Origin: Rutpela maculata
Taxonomy: Eukaryota; Arthropoda; Insecta; Coleoptera; Cerambycidae
Assembly (NCBI GenBank): GCA_936432065.2
Contig: OW386289.2
Coordinates: 15,237,077 to 15,301,076 of the forward strand
Length of the DNA stretch: 64,000 nt
Reading direction: 5' to 3'
Shown piece after piece: positions 1 to 11,196 of this stretch. The notes beneath the pieces were generated by a model. The model saw only the letters and a program-made list of their open reading frames with translations, did no database searches and was not told where the DNA came from. Every line of letters begins with the position of its first letter. Position 1 is the first letter of the stretch. Position numbers and translations under genes: made by a program.

Positions 1-261
1 GCCAATTCACACGAATTATATTACCTTTTGGCAACTTAGATTGAGAGAAAATTTATAGGTAAAATTTAAAAGCACGAGTGATATTTGGGGAGAATATTTC
101 ACGAATAAATAAAGTACATAAAACATCTTTAATATTAAGTTTTGCCATTAACTGACGTTTTCTTACAATTTTCTAGTGTTTACTGACCTTTATTTTCAAT
201 TTCATTATTTCCGTCACATAAAAATGTATTTCCAAATCGACTCATCTAATAAGTAGGTATA
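1..261. other. AT-rich flank, nothing recognised
   Basis: No long open frame, splice-bounded exon or repeat shared with the rest of the window was seen. It ends where homology to the right arm of the foldback begins. Confidence 0.5.
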
Positions 262-535
262 TAGTGGGTGCGGTACACAACAAATATTTGCAAAACGTGG
301 TATTTTGCGATACAAATTTTTCCTGTGGCACGATTGCTACAGATACCCAACTAAGTTATTTGACCTGCAGGACACTCGAGATTTTTTTTTCATTCACCCT
401 CTAGGGGGCATTTTTTCAAAACTACCCTAAATTTTCAAAAATGTATTTATTGTGCAACAAAATTGATCTTGAAGTCGATGTCGTATGATTTCGGTATGCT
501 AAGACCGAATCCAATGTTAAAAATAGTTGAATGTC

Positions 536-882
536 CAGTGGCGTAACCAGAAATTAATCCTGGGGAGTTAACCCTGACCTGACTGACCTAATTTTAATTT
601 TTTACTTGACCTGTTACGTCATTTTACTAACTCATTGGACTGCTGAACGTAAATTATATAATTAATTAAACGTGATTAACGAAACATAAATCCTCTTATA
701 GAAAGGAGCAGAAATAAAACATATTTAAATAAAATATTTATTTAGTCTTCTTTTTAATTTTGCAAGCTCCTGACACATTTCATCGGAAGTTACAGGAAAA
801 TAATTAAATATAAAGCAATAATTAATAATCAGAGAGACGTAGCTCTGGGGGGGGGGGAGGAATTACCTCCTGCCTACGCCAC
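536..882. mobile_element. hAT-like MITE in left arm, 8-bp TSD
   Basis: It begins CAGTGGCGTAACC and ends TACGCCAC. The 8-bp direct repeat TGAATGTC flanks it at 528-535 and 883-890. A CAG-start terminus and an 8-bp duplication are typical of hAT elements. Its counterpart in the right arm (3325-4904) has the same flanks with point changes, so it inserted before the arms were duplicated. Internal sequence is non-coding and includes a G-run near 850. Confidence 0.75.
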
Positions 883-902
883 TGAATGTCATCTTAAACA
901 GT

Positions 903-1640
903 CTATGGACGGTTTTTCTCAATTTCAGATACTTTGTGTTGTTTTTGTTATTGCGTTACTGCGTTACTGCGTTTGGTGGTTTCTTTCTTTGGACAGGCGG
1001 ACATGGCGAAGTGAGGTACAGGTGTACTTACGGATGGCGGTCACTGTTCCCGTTGAAACTGTACCTACCCGTCAATATTAATTGGTCAAAGTGTGTCATA
1101 TGCAGTAATCGGAACTTTGGGTTTAATTTCAGGTGCGTCGTTACAAGGATTTATTAAAATATGCATACATTTTTAGTTGTACATATGTATACATGTATTC
1201 TATTATGCCAAAATAAACGAAAAACTCATAAGATAGGTTCGTATCACATTTAATTTCGATTTATTTTGTAAGAAAGAACAAACATACATTTCATTTTTTT
1301 ATGTAAAATTTTATATATGCGCCACTGAAATTACGATCATTATTGCCAGTCCGGTAATACAACTGACCTTAGATGCCCTGCAATAAATCCTGTAGTGTCG
1401 CAGAGAAATTTGGGCTATAAAACACTTGCTGAAAATTTAGAGTTGTAAACCTACCAACCATAGGTTGCGTTCTGGTTGCCTTGTTCCACACCTGGACGTC
1501 GGGTGTGGCATTTACGAAACATTCAAGAATTTAAAGGCTAAGTTCCACATTGTATGTGGAAATCCATACGTCATGCCATCCCGATTTATGAAACCAATTG
1601 AAGATGAAAATAAAACTTCTAACAGTTAGTGGAGTCAAAT
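903..1640 (+). pseudogene. Broken left-arm copy of the foldback ORF
   Basis: This reproduces the ORF on the minus strand at 2743-3357, including the acceptor-like TTTCAG followed by the hydrophobic start and the later stretch with conserved Cys codons. Stops, small indels and a ~240-bp insertion at about 1103-1345 destroy it. Function is unknown because the intact copy is not recognised either. Confidence 0.6.
1103..1345. mobile_element. Small insertion in left-arm ORF copy
   Basis: Comparing the two arms shows about 240 bp present only on the left. Its ends are weakly inverted around TAATTTCAGGTGCG and TGCGCCACTGAAATTA, so it looks like a MITE. No coding content. Confidence 0.5.
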
Positions 1641-1689
1641 TAAGGGCCAAAATAGGTTAATAAGGAATTCTCTAGCTACAGCAATTTTA

Positions 1690-2700
1690 TTGTTTTGAAT
1701 TGTTGTAGGCATAATAACAAGTGCTCTGAGCAATTTTTTTCCAAAATCCGTCCATTGCTTCTTGTAGAATTTTAACAATTTATTTTTCAACACATAAATT
1801 TTCTGCTATTTTTCCTATTATCTCATGTCATAGTAATCGTATCGCAATAATAAAAATACCAAACTGTTCGCTATAAAATTATGAATAAGACTAGGCATAT
1901 TAAGAAACTTCTTGATAATTTATAAATTTGCAAAAAAATAAAAACCACCAAAAATTCCCATTTTTTTAACAGTTTAAGAAATATGATGTAATAATTCATC
2001 AATTTTAACGAAAGTTGGTGTAACCATGCGCTTTATTGAACTAAACCTCCGTGCCAAATTTTAGATCAAAATATTTATTCAAACAGCTGAAAATCAACAA
2101 TAATTTCGAAATTTCCATCGCATTTTGTTTAAGTGCATCGACTCGTAGTGGGACAATTTTTCTTTTAAAATGTAGGTTTTTACATATACTTTACGGTGTT
2201 GTTTAGAAAGAAAAAAAATTAAATTTAAACCAATTTTTTGGAATTTAATTGTAATTATGGATATTGCACGTATAAACAATTTCTAAGTCCACTAAGTCCC
2301 CAAGCTACGAGTTTAGTTGAGTCTTTAGCCATTACTGTTTCTGACCCACGCTTAACGAGATCCAGGGCCCCAAAAGTAAATTTGAAAGATGACTTCTGTT
2401 ACCTGTGCAAGAACATGTAGGTGGCAGCAGCAGCAACAAAAGTTTGTTATTAGCAACTCTTCAAACTGGTGGCCATCTAGTAGCAATGGAGGCAAAGTTG
2501 TCTGGTCCACCTGTATAACCGGTACAGAAGAGCCGAGGCGACGAAGTTCGGTGAAGAGTGTGAGAGTGTGAAGGAACAGCATTCATTGAACTCATACAGG
2601 AGAAACTTGAGACTCTCGGGCTGAATGTTGTGTTCAGAATGGCAGATTTGCGCAAATTTTATCACTTACATCTTGCCCAACTTCTCCTCTCTTCGTCCCT
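1690..2700. other. Loop of the foldback, no gene seen
   Basis: AT-rich, with a short CAG/CAA-rich patch around 2427-2440. The short frames on both strands here overlap each other and show no family signature. Confidence 0.4.
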
Positions 2701-2742
2701 TACCTCTCCACACACACCTATGTTCAGGGAAAATATTCTCGC

Positions 2743-3357
2743 TCATTTCCCACAGTTAACCGCGACTTTGGAAGGTAATTCTTTTCTATAAATTTTTGTT
2801 TGCAAGGAGGGAGGGAGTACATCTTGCGGCACAACAAGTCTAACTGTTAAAGGACTGTTAAAAGTTTTATTTTCATCTTTAATTAGTTGCATAAATCGGG
2901 AAGCCATGATGTATGGATTTCCACATATTTTGTGGAACTTAGCCTTTGAATTCTTGAATATTTCGTAAATGTCTCTCTCGACGTTCAGGTGCGGAACAAG
3001 GTAACCAGAAGGCAACCTTTGGTTGGTGGGTTTAAAACTTTCTAAATTTTCTGCAAGTGTTTCATAGCCCAAATTTCTCTGTGGCACTACATGATTTGTT
3101 GCAGGGCATCTAAGGTCAGTTGTATTACTGGACTGACATATGACATACTTTGGCCAATTAATATTGATGGATACAGTTTCAATGGGAACAGTAACCGCCA
3201 TCCTCTCTTCGTCATGCCCGCCTGCCAAGAGAAAGAAAGCCCAAACGCAGTAACGCAAGAACAAGAACAACACAAAGTATCTGAAATTCAGAAAAATTGT
3301 CCAAAAATTGTTTAAAATGATATTCAGTGGCGTAAGCAGTGAGGTAATTGCCTCCAC
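2743..3357 (-). CDS. Unrecognised ~200-aa ORF in right arm
   Basis: This is the longest open frame in the foldback. I do not recognise the product. A TTTCAG that could be a splice acceptor lies just inside the ORF, so the first ~25 codons may be intronic. After it the protein starts with a hydrophobic, aromatic segment (RYFVLFLFLRYCVWAFFLLAGG) of the length of a signal peptide or membrane anchor, then a mostly hydrophilic domain. That domain has several Cys (in VICQSS, LRCPATN, KICGNP, VNCGK) and potential N-glycosylation sites NTT and NKT. This fits a small secreted or membrane-anchored protein, but that is inference. The ORF sits inside a repeat and its partner copy is dead, so it may belong to the transposon or be a captured gene piece. 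Confidence 0.35.
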   Translation of the reverse strand: MEAITSLLTPLNIILNNFWTIFLNFRYFVLFLFLRYCVWAFFLLAGGHDEERMAVTVPIETVSININWPKYVICQSSNTTDLRCPATNHVVPQRNLGYETLAENLESFKPTNQRLPSGYLVPHLNVERDIYEIFKNSKAKFHKICGNPYIMASRFMQLIKDENKTFNSPLTVRLVVPQDVLPPSLQTKIYRKELPSKVAVNCGK

Positions 3358-3388
3358 CCTCCCCAGAGCTGCGACTCTCTGATTATTA

Positions 3389-4611
3389 TACTCTTCGCAA
3401 AAACGAAGAGTATATTGTATTTGATCGGCACATTTCTAAAATCGTAAATATCGCTCGTAGAGAAAAAAATTTCATATCATTGTGTTAGTGAACGGATTCT
3501 GAACAACTTTCAAAATGTCCGTCTATCCGTCCGTCCGTCCGTCCGTCCGTCACGTTTCTTGTAAGCACAATAACTTAAGAAAGAAAAGTCCTATTGTATT
3601 GAAATTTAGAAAGTAAGTTAATATTAGCTAGAGGAAGAACCCTATTGTTTTTGAAGAAAATCGATCGGTAAATAAAAAAGTTATTAATTATTTAATTTAA
3701 AAAAATATATATTCTCTTAATTTTTTCGCTTGTACTAAAATGGAAATCTTGCGAAATATTATTTCCATAATATATTTTTTTTGTTTATGAATTTTACTAA
3801 TATATATTTCATAGAAGTACGAGTTGAAATATGTATGATTGTCGAAAGATATAGGTATATCACAGACAATCAATTTTCGTAGCAATATGTGGTGGCGCAG
3901 CGGCTAAAGCTTTGCGTTGCAATCCCCATCCCTCAACCATCCTTTCCTTGAATTAGTCCTCCCCTGAGGAATCCTGCAGCAGGATATCAGAAACCCGAAG
4001 AGTATTTCTATTTTATACATCGATTTATCGATGTACTTTACACGAAGGTGTTTTTATTTCTGACTTATCTATTATCTTAAGCAGGTTTTTATTATCTTTT
4101 CCTGCACGACAGTGAATATCTTCTAACTTCTTTATAACCTTTTATCAATTAGGTATTAAAGCTTTTTAGCACATTTAAATATATGCATTTAAACATTAAG
4201 AAAAAATGCAAATAAAATAAAACAGAAAAAGTTGTGTTATGTCTCTGGGTTACCAGCAGCCCAACTGTTGACGATTCACGTCCCCGCGACTGTTTTTCGT
4301 TTTTCAGTTCTATTTATTGTACACTAATGAGATACATAAAATACTTCTTATTTATTGTAAACATAAAAATGAATAAAAGATATTTAAATGGTAAATGGTA
4401 ATGGTTGCAATCCAAAGGTCCCGTGTTCGAATCCCACACAGGTTGGATATTTTTTTCATTTTTTTTTCACATAATTTTTTTCACAACAAAGATGGTATCA
4501 CAAAATTTAGGATGTCCAAAAACTAACATTATTTACAAGAAAATTGCGAAGAGTAACCTATAGAATGTGTAACAATTATATATAAAAAGCTGAGTAAATT
4601 GGCGAAGAGTA
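3389..4611. mobile_element. Insertion with TACTCTTCGC inverted ends
   Basis: It starts TACTCTTCGC and ends GCGAAGAGTA. Its first 22 bases also contain an immediate internal palindrome (CTCTTCGCAAAAACGAAGAG). Its absence from the left arm proves it is a separate insertion. A (GTCC)n run lies near 3528-3550. It carries the two halves of a tRNA-like sequence and a retroposon. No ORF of note. Confidence 0.65.
3885..4443 (+). repeat. tRNA-derived SINE head split by a retroposon-like insert
   Basis: An A-box-like GGTGGCGCAGCGGCTAAAGC lies at 3891-3910, and a B-box-like GTTCGAATCCC at 4424-4434. The direct repeat TTGCAATCC occurs at 3917-3925 and again at 4405-4413. Collapsing the insert between them (about 3926-4404) gives A and B boxes at normal tRNA spacing. 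The head is therefore tRNA-like and was hit by an element with a 9-bp target duplication. It is not a functional tRNA gene. The insert holds a CTGCAG-centred hairpin near 3981 and ends in ATGG-rich short repeats. Confidence 0.6.
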
Positions 4612-5160
4612 CGTTTTTAGCTTGTTAATTATTATTTTATATTTAATTATTCTCCTGTAACTTTCGATGAAATGTCAGGAGCTTGCAAAAGTAAAAAGAA
4701 GACTAAATAAATATTTTATTTAAATAAGTTTTGTTTCTGTTCCCTTCTATAAGAAGACTTGTTTCATTAATGACTTTTAATTTATTAAATAATTTACGCT
4801 CAGCAGCTTCATGAGTTAATAAAATGACGTAACAGGTCAAGCAAGAAAATTAGGTCAGTCAGATCAGGGTTAACCCCAAGGATTAATTTCTGGCTACGCC
4901 ACTGGACGTTCAACTATTTTTTAACGTTGGATGCGGTCTTGGCATATCGAAATCATACGAAATCGACTCCAAGATCAATTTTGTTGCACAATAAACACAT
5001 TTTTGGAAAATTTAGGGTAGTTTTTCCCCCTAGAAGGTGAACGATTAAAAAATCGCAAGTGTCCTGCGGACCAAATCACTTAGTTGGGTGCCTGGAGTTC
5101 GTGCTAATGAAAAAATTTGTATCACAAAATGCCACGTTTTTTCACGTACTGCATCCACTA

Positions 5161-5811
5161 ATAATGATTTAACAATCGCAGCTGCAGAAACTTAAAATTT
5201 TAAATCTAATGACAATCAATAAACCAATATACCTTGAACCATAGATATTGTAATGCATAGACTGGTCCAAAACTGCTGAGAGTCTTCACTGTAAACAGTT
5301 CTTAGGTATGCTTTGACCAATCACATTATGCATAAAGACAGAGAGAGCGTTACCAATGTTCCGCCTTTATGTTCTATTTTAAGTTGATCTAAGATAAATG
5401 AAATATGGTTCTTGTACCGCCATTTAGTAACAGTAACGCTAAACGCTATATACAGAGAATTGCCAGACAGTGTAATATACGAGAATTATTATATATAGTC
5501 GAAACAATGGATCTTTGAACTGACGTCACTAATGCAGATAACAATCAATTATCATTTATATATTGGTGTCTCACTCCTTACAATCGAGCTTCCTGGAATG
5601 GACATAAGGATGTCTACGACCTACGCACGCTCGTCCTGCGCGTTAGATTTGAAAGTAATGGTAACGCGTACGTCTAGACTACATAGAAGCGCATCGGTAT
5701 TTATGGATCTGCAAATAATAATAATTTGAACCAGCATATTTTTTTTCCTAAATAATTAAACATATTTTTTTGATGTTTTCGGAGTCGCATTTAGTAAAAT
5801 ACATAATACAA
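5161..5811. other. Non-repetitive-looking spacer, no gene recognised
   Basis: The only frame of length is 65 codons (5532-5729). It has no recognisable motif or splice context. Confidence 0.4.
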
Positions 5812-6940
5812 AAAAACCGTTGCCCAAGGAATCACTACTTCCACATCCAGATTTCCTATCCAAGTCTTTTGCAATGAAAATACTATATTTATTTACACTC
5901 CAGTATTAGTGGAAGTAAGGAGTCGGGAAGTATGCAAAATCCTGCTATAGTTGTGAAACCTATTCCTCCAATCCTCCCCCCGTTTTCGAGGGTGCTGAAC
6001 ACAAATAACAGGGTGAAAAAAGTTATGTCTCATATGACAGATTGGCATCGACTATTTTTGCAGGGATTCTTTGTTTTTTCATGGAATGTAACAGATAGTG
6101 AAAGGTAGTAGACCGCAACTGCGCCCTCGGGGGTGAAATCTACTCTGTCAGGGGGGTGTAAAATGGTATTTTTTTTATCTTGTGAAAGACATTTAAGTTT
6201 TCAAGCTTGCTGATCAAGGACAATGGTAAGAGTGAATTGTAACAACCTCAGGGGATTGGTAAGGGGCAAGGATTTGAAACTCATGTTCCTTAAAACGGGA
6301 TATGAGGAATCAGGCCCCCCGTATGGTGGGGGGGCTATTGGGTACTGAGTTTGGGGCTTCCGAGAGGTGCGCCAAAGATACCTCGAGGACACAAGATTTA
6401 CCTAGAAAACAGTAAAGGCGGAAAAAACAAATAAAATGATAGTACCGATCCCCAATATCAGCCAAGTCGCTGCCATTATTATGATTATGAAAGGAGTGGT
6501 TTCCGACAGTTAAAGGGTCGAACTAGCGTAAAACCATTTTTTTCTTGATCAGCATCCTCGAAAACGGGGAGTAAACGTCTTTAACAAGAAAAAAAGAAAC
6601 AATTTTACACCCCCTGACAGAGTAGATTCCAGCCCTAAAGGCGGTTGCGGTCTACTACCTGACATCACCTTTCACCGTCTGTTATACCTCCATGAAAAAA
6701 CCAAGAATTCCTGCAAAAATAGTCGATGTCAAACCACCCTGTTATTCGTGTTTAGCACCCTCGAAAACGGGGGGGGGGGTAGGTTACATTACTTTGGCAC
6801 GATTTTCCTTTTTTTTTCGGGAAAATCCCGACTCCTTATTTCCACTATATGTGGAAATAATTGTTTATGGAATTTTATAATATTTGAAATCGTCTACTCC
6901 AAACCTCCGTAAAACGATATTCCAACTCGGTAGTAGGACA
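5812..6940 (+). mobile_element. MITE family 1 copy, interrupted
   Basis: The family hallmark AAGGAATCACTACTTCCACA is at about 5826-5845, followed by the shared body up to about 5905, which resumes after a nested foldback at about 6850. The copy fades out near the conserved AAAACGATAT motif. Related copies start at 9585, 27662, 29222, 30376 and 61711, and inverted ones lie at 31491-34530 and 63510 to the window end. Confidence 0.65.
5905..6850. mobile_element. Foldback nested in MITE family 1
   Basis: The outer arms pair GTGGAAGTAAGGAGTCGGGA with its near complement at 6824-6846. Inner arms pair about 5958-6190 with 6545-6790 and include CCCGTTTTCGAGGGTGCT, ACAGGGTG and CTACTCTGTCAGGGGG. The CGAGGGTGCTGAACAC box is shared with the foldback at 19955-20640. 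Non-coding. Confidence 0.7.
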
Positions 6941-7954
6941 CAGGTAATTTTAAATTAAATTTATAAGAAATACATAGGTAGATACTTGAAATTATCTGTG
7001 TTAAGATTAATTCTCGCGACAAGCTTTTATATCATATAACATTTTATAATGTAACAAAATGATGAGTTTGATTTACTTTAAAGTTTATTTTCTTCTTCTT
7101 GGTGCATTCAAATAAAAGCTTTTTATTAAAAAAGTTTTTTTACTACTTATTTATTTTAAAATTTTTAGTTACGTCTTAATTAGTGTCATATTCATTGCGT
7201 TGTCCTTACTAAAAGAACCGGACTAAAAGCACCGGATTCTTCGTCATTTCTTAGAATGCAACGTCTAAGTGAATACACTATCCGATTACATTATAGTTTT
7301 AAAACTAAAAAACGCGTCCACCATATTGGATTTAGAACGATGTCACATAGTTTATCGTATTTTACTCGTCAGACCCTTTCATTTGATACCCATATCTAGG
7401 TGGTTGCGAAGAAAAAGATAATCCGCCATCTTGGGACTTCCGCCATATTGGATATAGAATGACGTCACATATTTTATCGTATTTTACTCGTCAAACCCTT
7501 TCATTAAGGGAGTTGTGAAGAAAAAGGTGATGCCATCTTGGGACGTCGGCCATTTTGGATTTGGAACAATATTAGATATATCATATTGTATTATCACCGG
7601 TTTTATACACGTATGCAATTAGTAATTAGTAATTAGTCGAAATTTTGACTGCACGTCCGCCATATTGGATTTAGAATGACGTCACATTGTTTATCGTGTT
7701 TTATTCGTCAAACCCTTTCATTTGATACTCGTATCGAGGGGGTTGTGAAGAAGAGGCGATCCGTCATCTTGGGACGTCCGCCATATTGAATTTCGAACGA
7801 TAATATAAACACTATATTGCATTGTCACCGGACTTAAACACATGTGCCAAATTTCAAAGCTCTAACTTAGTTAGAAATAATCGAAATTTTGATTGCAAAA
7901 TTTGACCTAAACAAACAAACATACAAACATTGCAAGTTAAATAAAAGCTTTTAA

Positions 7955-8218
7955 ATAAAATTATATAAAAAAAAATTTAAGAAAAAGCTTTTATTTGAAA
8001 AAACTACTAAAAAGTAAAAATTTTTTTTAAAATTCATACACCTGGAAACCAAAGGCTTTGGGGACGGTCATATAGCGCTATTGCATAGTTACTTTGCTCA
8101 ATTGACCGCCCCCAAAGCTTTTGGTTTCCGGGTGTATGAATTTTAAAAAAATTATTACTTTTTAGTAGTTTTTTCAAATAAAAGTTTTTTCTTAAAACTT
8201 TTTTTTTATATAATTTTA
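7955..8218. repeat. Long hairpin MITE
   Basis: The arm from about 7955 to 8072 pairs with 8105-8218 almost base for base. It includes CATACACCTGGAAACCAAAG and ACTACTAAAAAGTAA. The loop is about 30 bp around TATAGCGCTATTGC. The outer ends match the AAATAAAAGCTTTT tail of the surrounding repeat. Confidence 0.75.
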
Positions 8219-8269
8219 TTTTTTACTTATTTTACAGACAAACAGATAGACTTTCAATTGCGACCGCCA

Positions 8270-8500
8270 TCCACCCATTCCTTCTTCCGTCTTCTCACTC
8301 CCACTTCTTCCCACCTCTTTTCACCCAATCTCCACCTCTTCCTATACCTTACCACTACTTTCCCATCTTTTCCCATCTATTCCCCTCCCCTTTCCCACTT
8401 CTTTCGCACCTCTTTCGCACCTCTCCCCACCCCTTCCCATCTCCTTTCCCACCTCTTCCCACCCCTTCCCCACCTCTTCCCACCCTTCCCACGTACGTTA
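8270..8500 (+). repeat. Pyrimidine-rich CCACCTCTTCCC repeat
   Basis: Degenerate repeats of CCCACCTCTTCCCACC give an almost pure CT strand. The Ser/Pro/Phe-rich reading frame here is a by-product of composition. Confidence 0.7.
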
Positions 8501-9063
8501 TATTGAATTTAGAATGACTTCACATAGTTTATCGTATTTTACTCGTCAAACCCTTTCATTTGATACCCATATCAAGGGGGTTGTGACTGAAAAGCCGATC
8601 CGCCAAATTGGGACGTCCGCCATATTGGATTTAGACCGATAATGGCTATGCTATGTTGCATTGTAACCGAACTTATACACGTGTGCCAAATTTCAAAGCT
8701 CTAGCTTAATTAGAACTAGTCGAAATTCAGCTTGCAAGATTTGACCTAAACTAACAAACAAACAAACATACAAACAAACATTGCAAGTTAAATAAAAGCT
8801 TTAAAAAAAAAACGTTACGGTCGAATTGAGAACCTACTCCTTTTTAAATTTTATGAAATCGGTTAATAAAACACAAAATATTTTTTAAAACTTTGTTGTA
8901 ACAATACACTGGAGTAATAAAATGAGTTATATATTGGTATAATAGGAGTAGAACGCACTCTTTTTTTGTGTTGAGCCCAGGATTTGCGGCTGAGGCGAAG
9001 CCGAAGCCGCAAACTGGGCGAAACACAAAAAAAGGCGTTCTACTCCGTGTAATATATACTATT

Positions 9064-9389
9064 TTTTCTTCAAGCGTATTAAAATGCAAAAATTCATTTA
9101 TTTATCATAAATGTACAAATATTCAAACTACAGTCTTACATGTTGACACAATATGACAAGTGGCTAGTGGATAGCGCGCCACCGGTGGCTTTCGGTATTA
9201 ACATTATGTTACTAGTAAAACAATACCCACTGCGGTGGCGCTTTCGGAACTAACATTATGTTACTAGTAAAACAATGTCCACTACGGTGGCGTTCGGTAC
9301 TAACATTTTGTTACTAGTAAAACAATGTCCTACTTCTACTTCTGTTTTTGGTGACATAATTTAAACATTTTAATACGCTTGAAGAAAAA
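9064..9389. mobile_element. TIR element with 56-bp internal tandem repeats
   Basis: The left end TTCTTCAAGCGTATTAAAAT is mirrored by ATTTTAATACGCTTGAAGAA at the right end. Inside, about 9182-9330, three copies of a ~56-bp unit contain AACATTATGTTACTAGTAAA and GGTGGCG. Total 326 bp, non-coding. Confidence 0.75.
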
Positions 9390-9584
9390 TACAATTTTGT
9401 GATATTAGTACTTAGGTTTCAAAATGCGTCCTTTGAACAAGATATTCATTATACCATCATGTTTAACCTGAAGAATTATGATGAATGGGTGATCAGCTAA
9501 GAACTGTTGGGGTGGCCTATAACACAATTCTACCAGTTTCATTACTAAAAAAAAATAGACTTGTTATGTTTCAATTGTATTTAA

Positions 9585-10176
9585 AAATTCCACATCCAGA
9601 TTTTCTATATAAGGCTCTCACAACGAAAAAATTTGTATGTGGAAATAATTGTTCATGGAACTTTAATAATATAATATTTGAAATTGTCTACCCCAAAAAC
9701 CCATAAAACGATATCCCAAATTGGTAGTGGGGTGGGGAGGTGGTGATAGGAGGGTGGTAGTGGGGGTGGATGAAGTAAAAAAATATCTTGAGGTTTTTGG
9801 TTCTTGTACACACACTGAATTACAATTTTCTTTACCCCCCTTTAATAATGGGGTGGGAGTGGTAACGAGAGTGACTAAAGCCAACAAATTTTTTGAGACC
9901 ATTTAGCTTCTCTTGTATTCAACGGAATAAGATGAAAATATAATCTAGTTTCAGATCACGTTAAAATACATACGTGTACCAAATTTCAAGTCAATATCTT
10001 AAACGGTTCCAAAATAATCGTGCGCAAAAAAAAGTTACAGACAGACCGACAGACAGACAGAAATTTTTTTCGCTTAAACTTAAAGTATTGACGTTTCATG
10101 ATATTCTAAGTCTGTTTGAACAATAAAAATTTTCATTTTTTTTTTGTCGTTACTATACTTCCAATGGACGTGGAAG
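9585..10176 (+). mobile_element. MITE family 1 copy A
   Basis: Left end CCACATCCAGATTTTC; right end CAATGGACGTGGAAGTAATA, so the ends are imperfect inverted repeats. The body has the family order: AATTGTTCATGGAACTTTAA, CCATAAAACGATAT, a G/T-rich GTGGGG stretch, CAAATTTCAAGTCAATATC, then a (CAGA) microsatellite near 10040-10060. Short frames come from the low-complexity body. Confidence 0.75.
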
Positions 10177-11196
10177 TAATAGTCGGGGAGCCCTCCCTAG
10201 CTGTACGTGCACCCCCCGCCCGATCCTTGGGAACAATGTTTTTCATAAAGATTAATGTTGTTTTTGTCATTTAACACGAAAACTAAAAAAGATGGACAAA
10301 AACTTTTCTCACAAAAAACAACTTGCATAAAATTTTCTATAATTTTGTTCCTATACAATAGGAGTTACCATTTTTCAGATAAATGAGTCCAAAATTAAGA
10401 AGACATGGAAATTCAGATATCAGTAAATCATTTAGAGGAAATAACTGTGACAATTATTGTAAGGCGTATAATATAATTTTAAATTATTAACATAACAAAA
10501 AATAAAATAAACGGAAAAAAATTAATAATATTATAATTTGCAGACAATTTATCTCAAAAACGGTAACAATGGGATCTAGAAAATGGTAACTCCTATCCAA
10601 ATATTGTATAGAAACAAAATTGTAGAAAATTTTGTGCACTTTATTTTTTGTGCAGAAAGTTTTTCTCCATCTTTTTTTTAGTTTTTGTGTTAAATGACAA
10701 AACCAATATTTGCATTTTCTTTTTAAACGGATGCCATTTTGAAAGTACAGCCAGTTTTTTATAGGACATGTCTTAAAACATTGTCCCCAAGGATCGGGGG
10801 GGGGGGGGGGGTGCACGGACGGACAGTTAGGGTGGGCTCCCGTAGTATTACGTTTTATATTGGATTTTATAATTTATTTTATGAGCTGAATCATTTATCT
10901 GGAAAATGGTAACTCCTATCCAAATATTGTATAGGAACAAAATTGCAAAAAATTTCATGCACTTTGTTTTTTATGTAAAAAGTTTTTCTCCATCTTTTTT
11001 AGTTTTTGTGTTAAATGACAAAAACCATATTTGCAATTTTTTTTTTAAAACTGACGCCCTTTTGAATGTGCAGCCAATTTTTTTTAGGACATGTCTTAAA
11101 TTGTTCCTTAGGCTTTAATCTTTATGAAAAACATTGTCCCCAAGGATCGGGGGGGGGGGGGGTGCACGGACACTTAGGGTGGGCTCCCGTAGTATA
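10177..11196. mobile_element. MITE family 2 with repeated arms
   Basis: It begins near CGGGGAGCCCTCCCTA and closes with TAGGGTGGGCTCCCGTAGTA at about 11172-11193. A second right-type arm end is at 10828-10849. Arms share GTGCAC, GATCCTTGG(G)GACAATG, TTTTTCATAAAGATTAA and CATCTTTTTTAGTTTTTGTG. The arrangement is one forward arm followed by two inverted arms. The locus at 28070-29190 is the mirror image. Confidence 0.7.

Larger units (their letters stand above)
3325..4904. mobile_element. Right-arm copy of the hAT-like MITE, interrupted
   Basis: The termini are CAGTGGCG at 3325 and CGCCACTG ending at 4904. The flanks correspond to TGAATATC and TGAACGTC on the opposite strand, two-mutation variants of the TGAATGTC seen in the left arm. 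The body is split by the 3389-4611 insertion. Confidence 0.65.
262..5160. mobile_element. Large foldback element with ORF-bearing arms
   Basis: The left arm (about 262-1690) reads as the reverse complement of the right arm (about 2700-5160) once a 1.2-kb insertion in the right arm is set aside. The outermost matching bases are TAGTGGGTGCGGTA on the left and the complement of TAGTGGATGCAGTA on the right. Both arms carry, in the same order, an AT-rich outer part, a hAT-like MITE, a splice-acceptor-like TTTCAG, and an ORF of about 200 codons. Only the right ORF is open. The loop (about 1690-2700) has no coding potential that I recognise. Long terminal inverted repeats occur in foldback elements and Polintons, but no polymerase or integrase is present, so the class stays open. 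No target duplication was found at the outer ends. Confidence 0.75.
7255..8815. repeat. Diverged tandem block around CGCCATATTGGAT
   Basis: Several diverged copies of a 150-300 bp unit occur, with CCGCCATATTGGATTTAGAA, GTTTATCGTATTTTACTCGT and CATTTGATACCCATATC. Copies start near 7315, 7440, 7545, 7655, 7775, 8495 and 8615. Two copies continue into CCAAATTTCAAAGCTCTA and a CAAACAAACATACAAAC tract typical of insect non-autonomous repeats. A perfect-looking hairpin (7955-8218) and a pyrimidine-rich tract (8270-8500) interrupt the block. No protein is expected. Confidence 0.65.

Noticed and set aside
3885..4443. Functional tRNA gene
   Set aside because: The A and B boxes are 500 bp apart because of an insertion, and it sits in a repeat; the same applies to 11785-12446.
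8258..8506. Ser/Pro/Phe-rich 82-codon frame
   Set aside because: It is a pyrimidine-rich simple repeat with no splice or start context.
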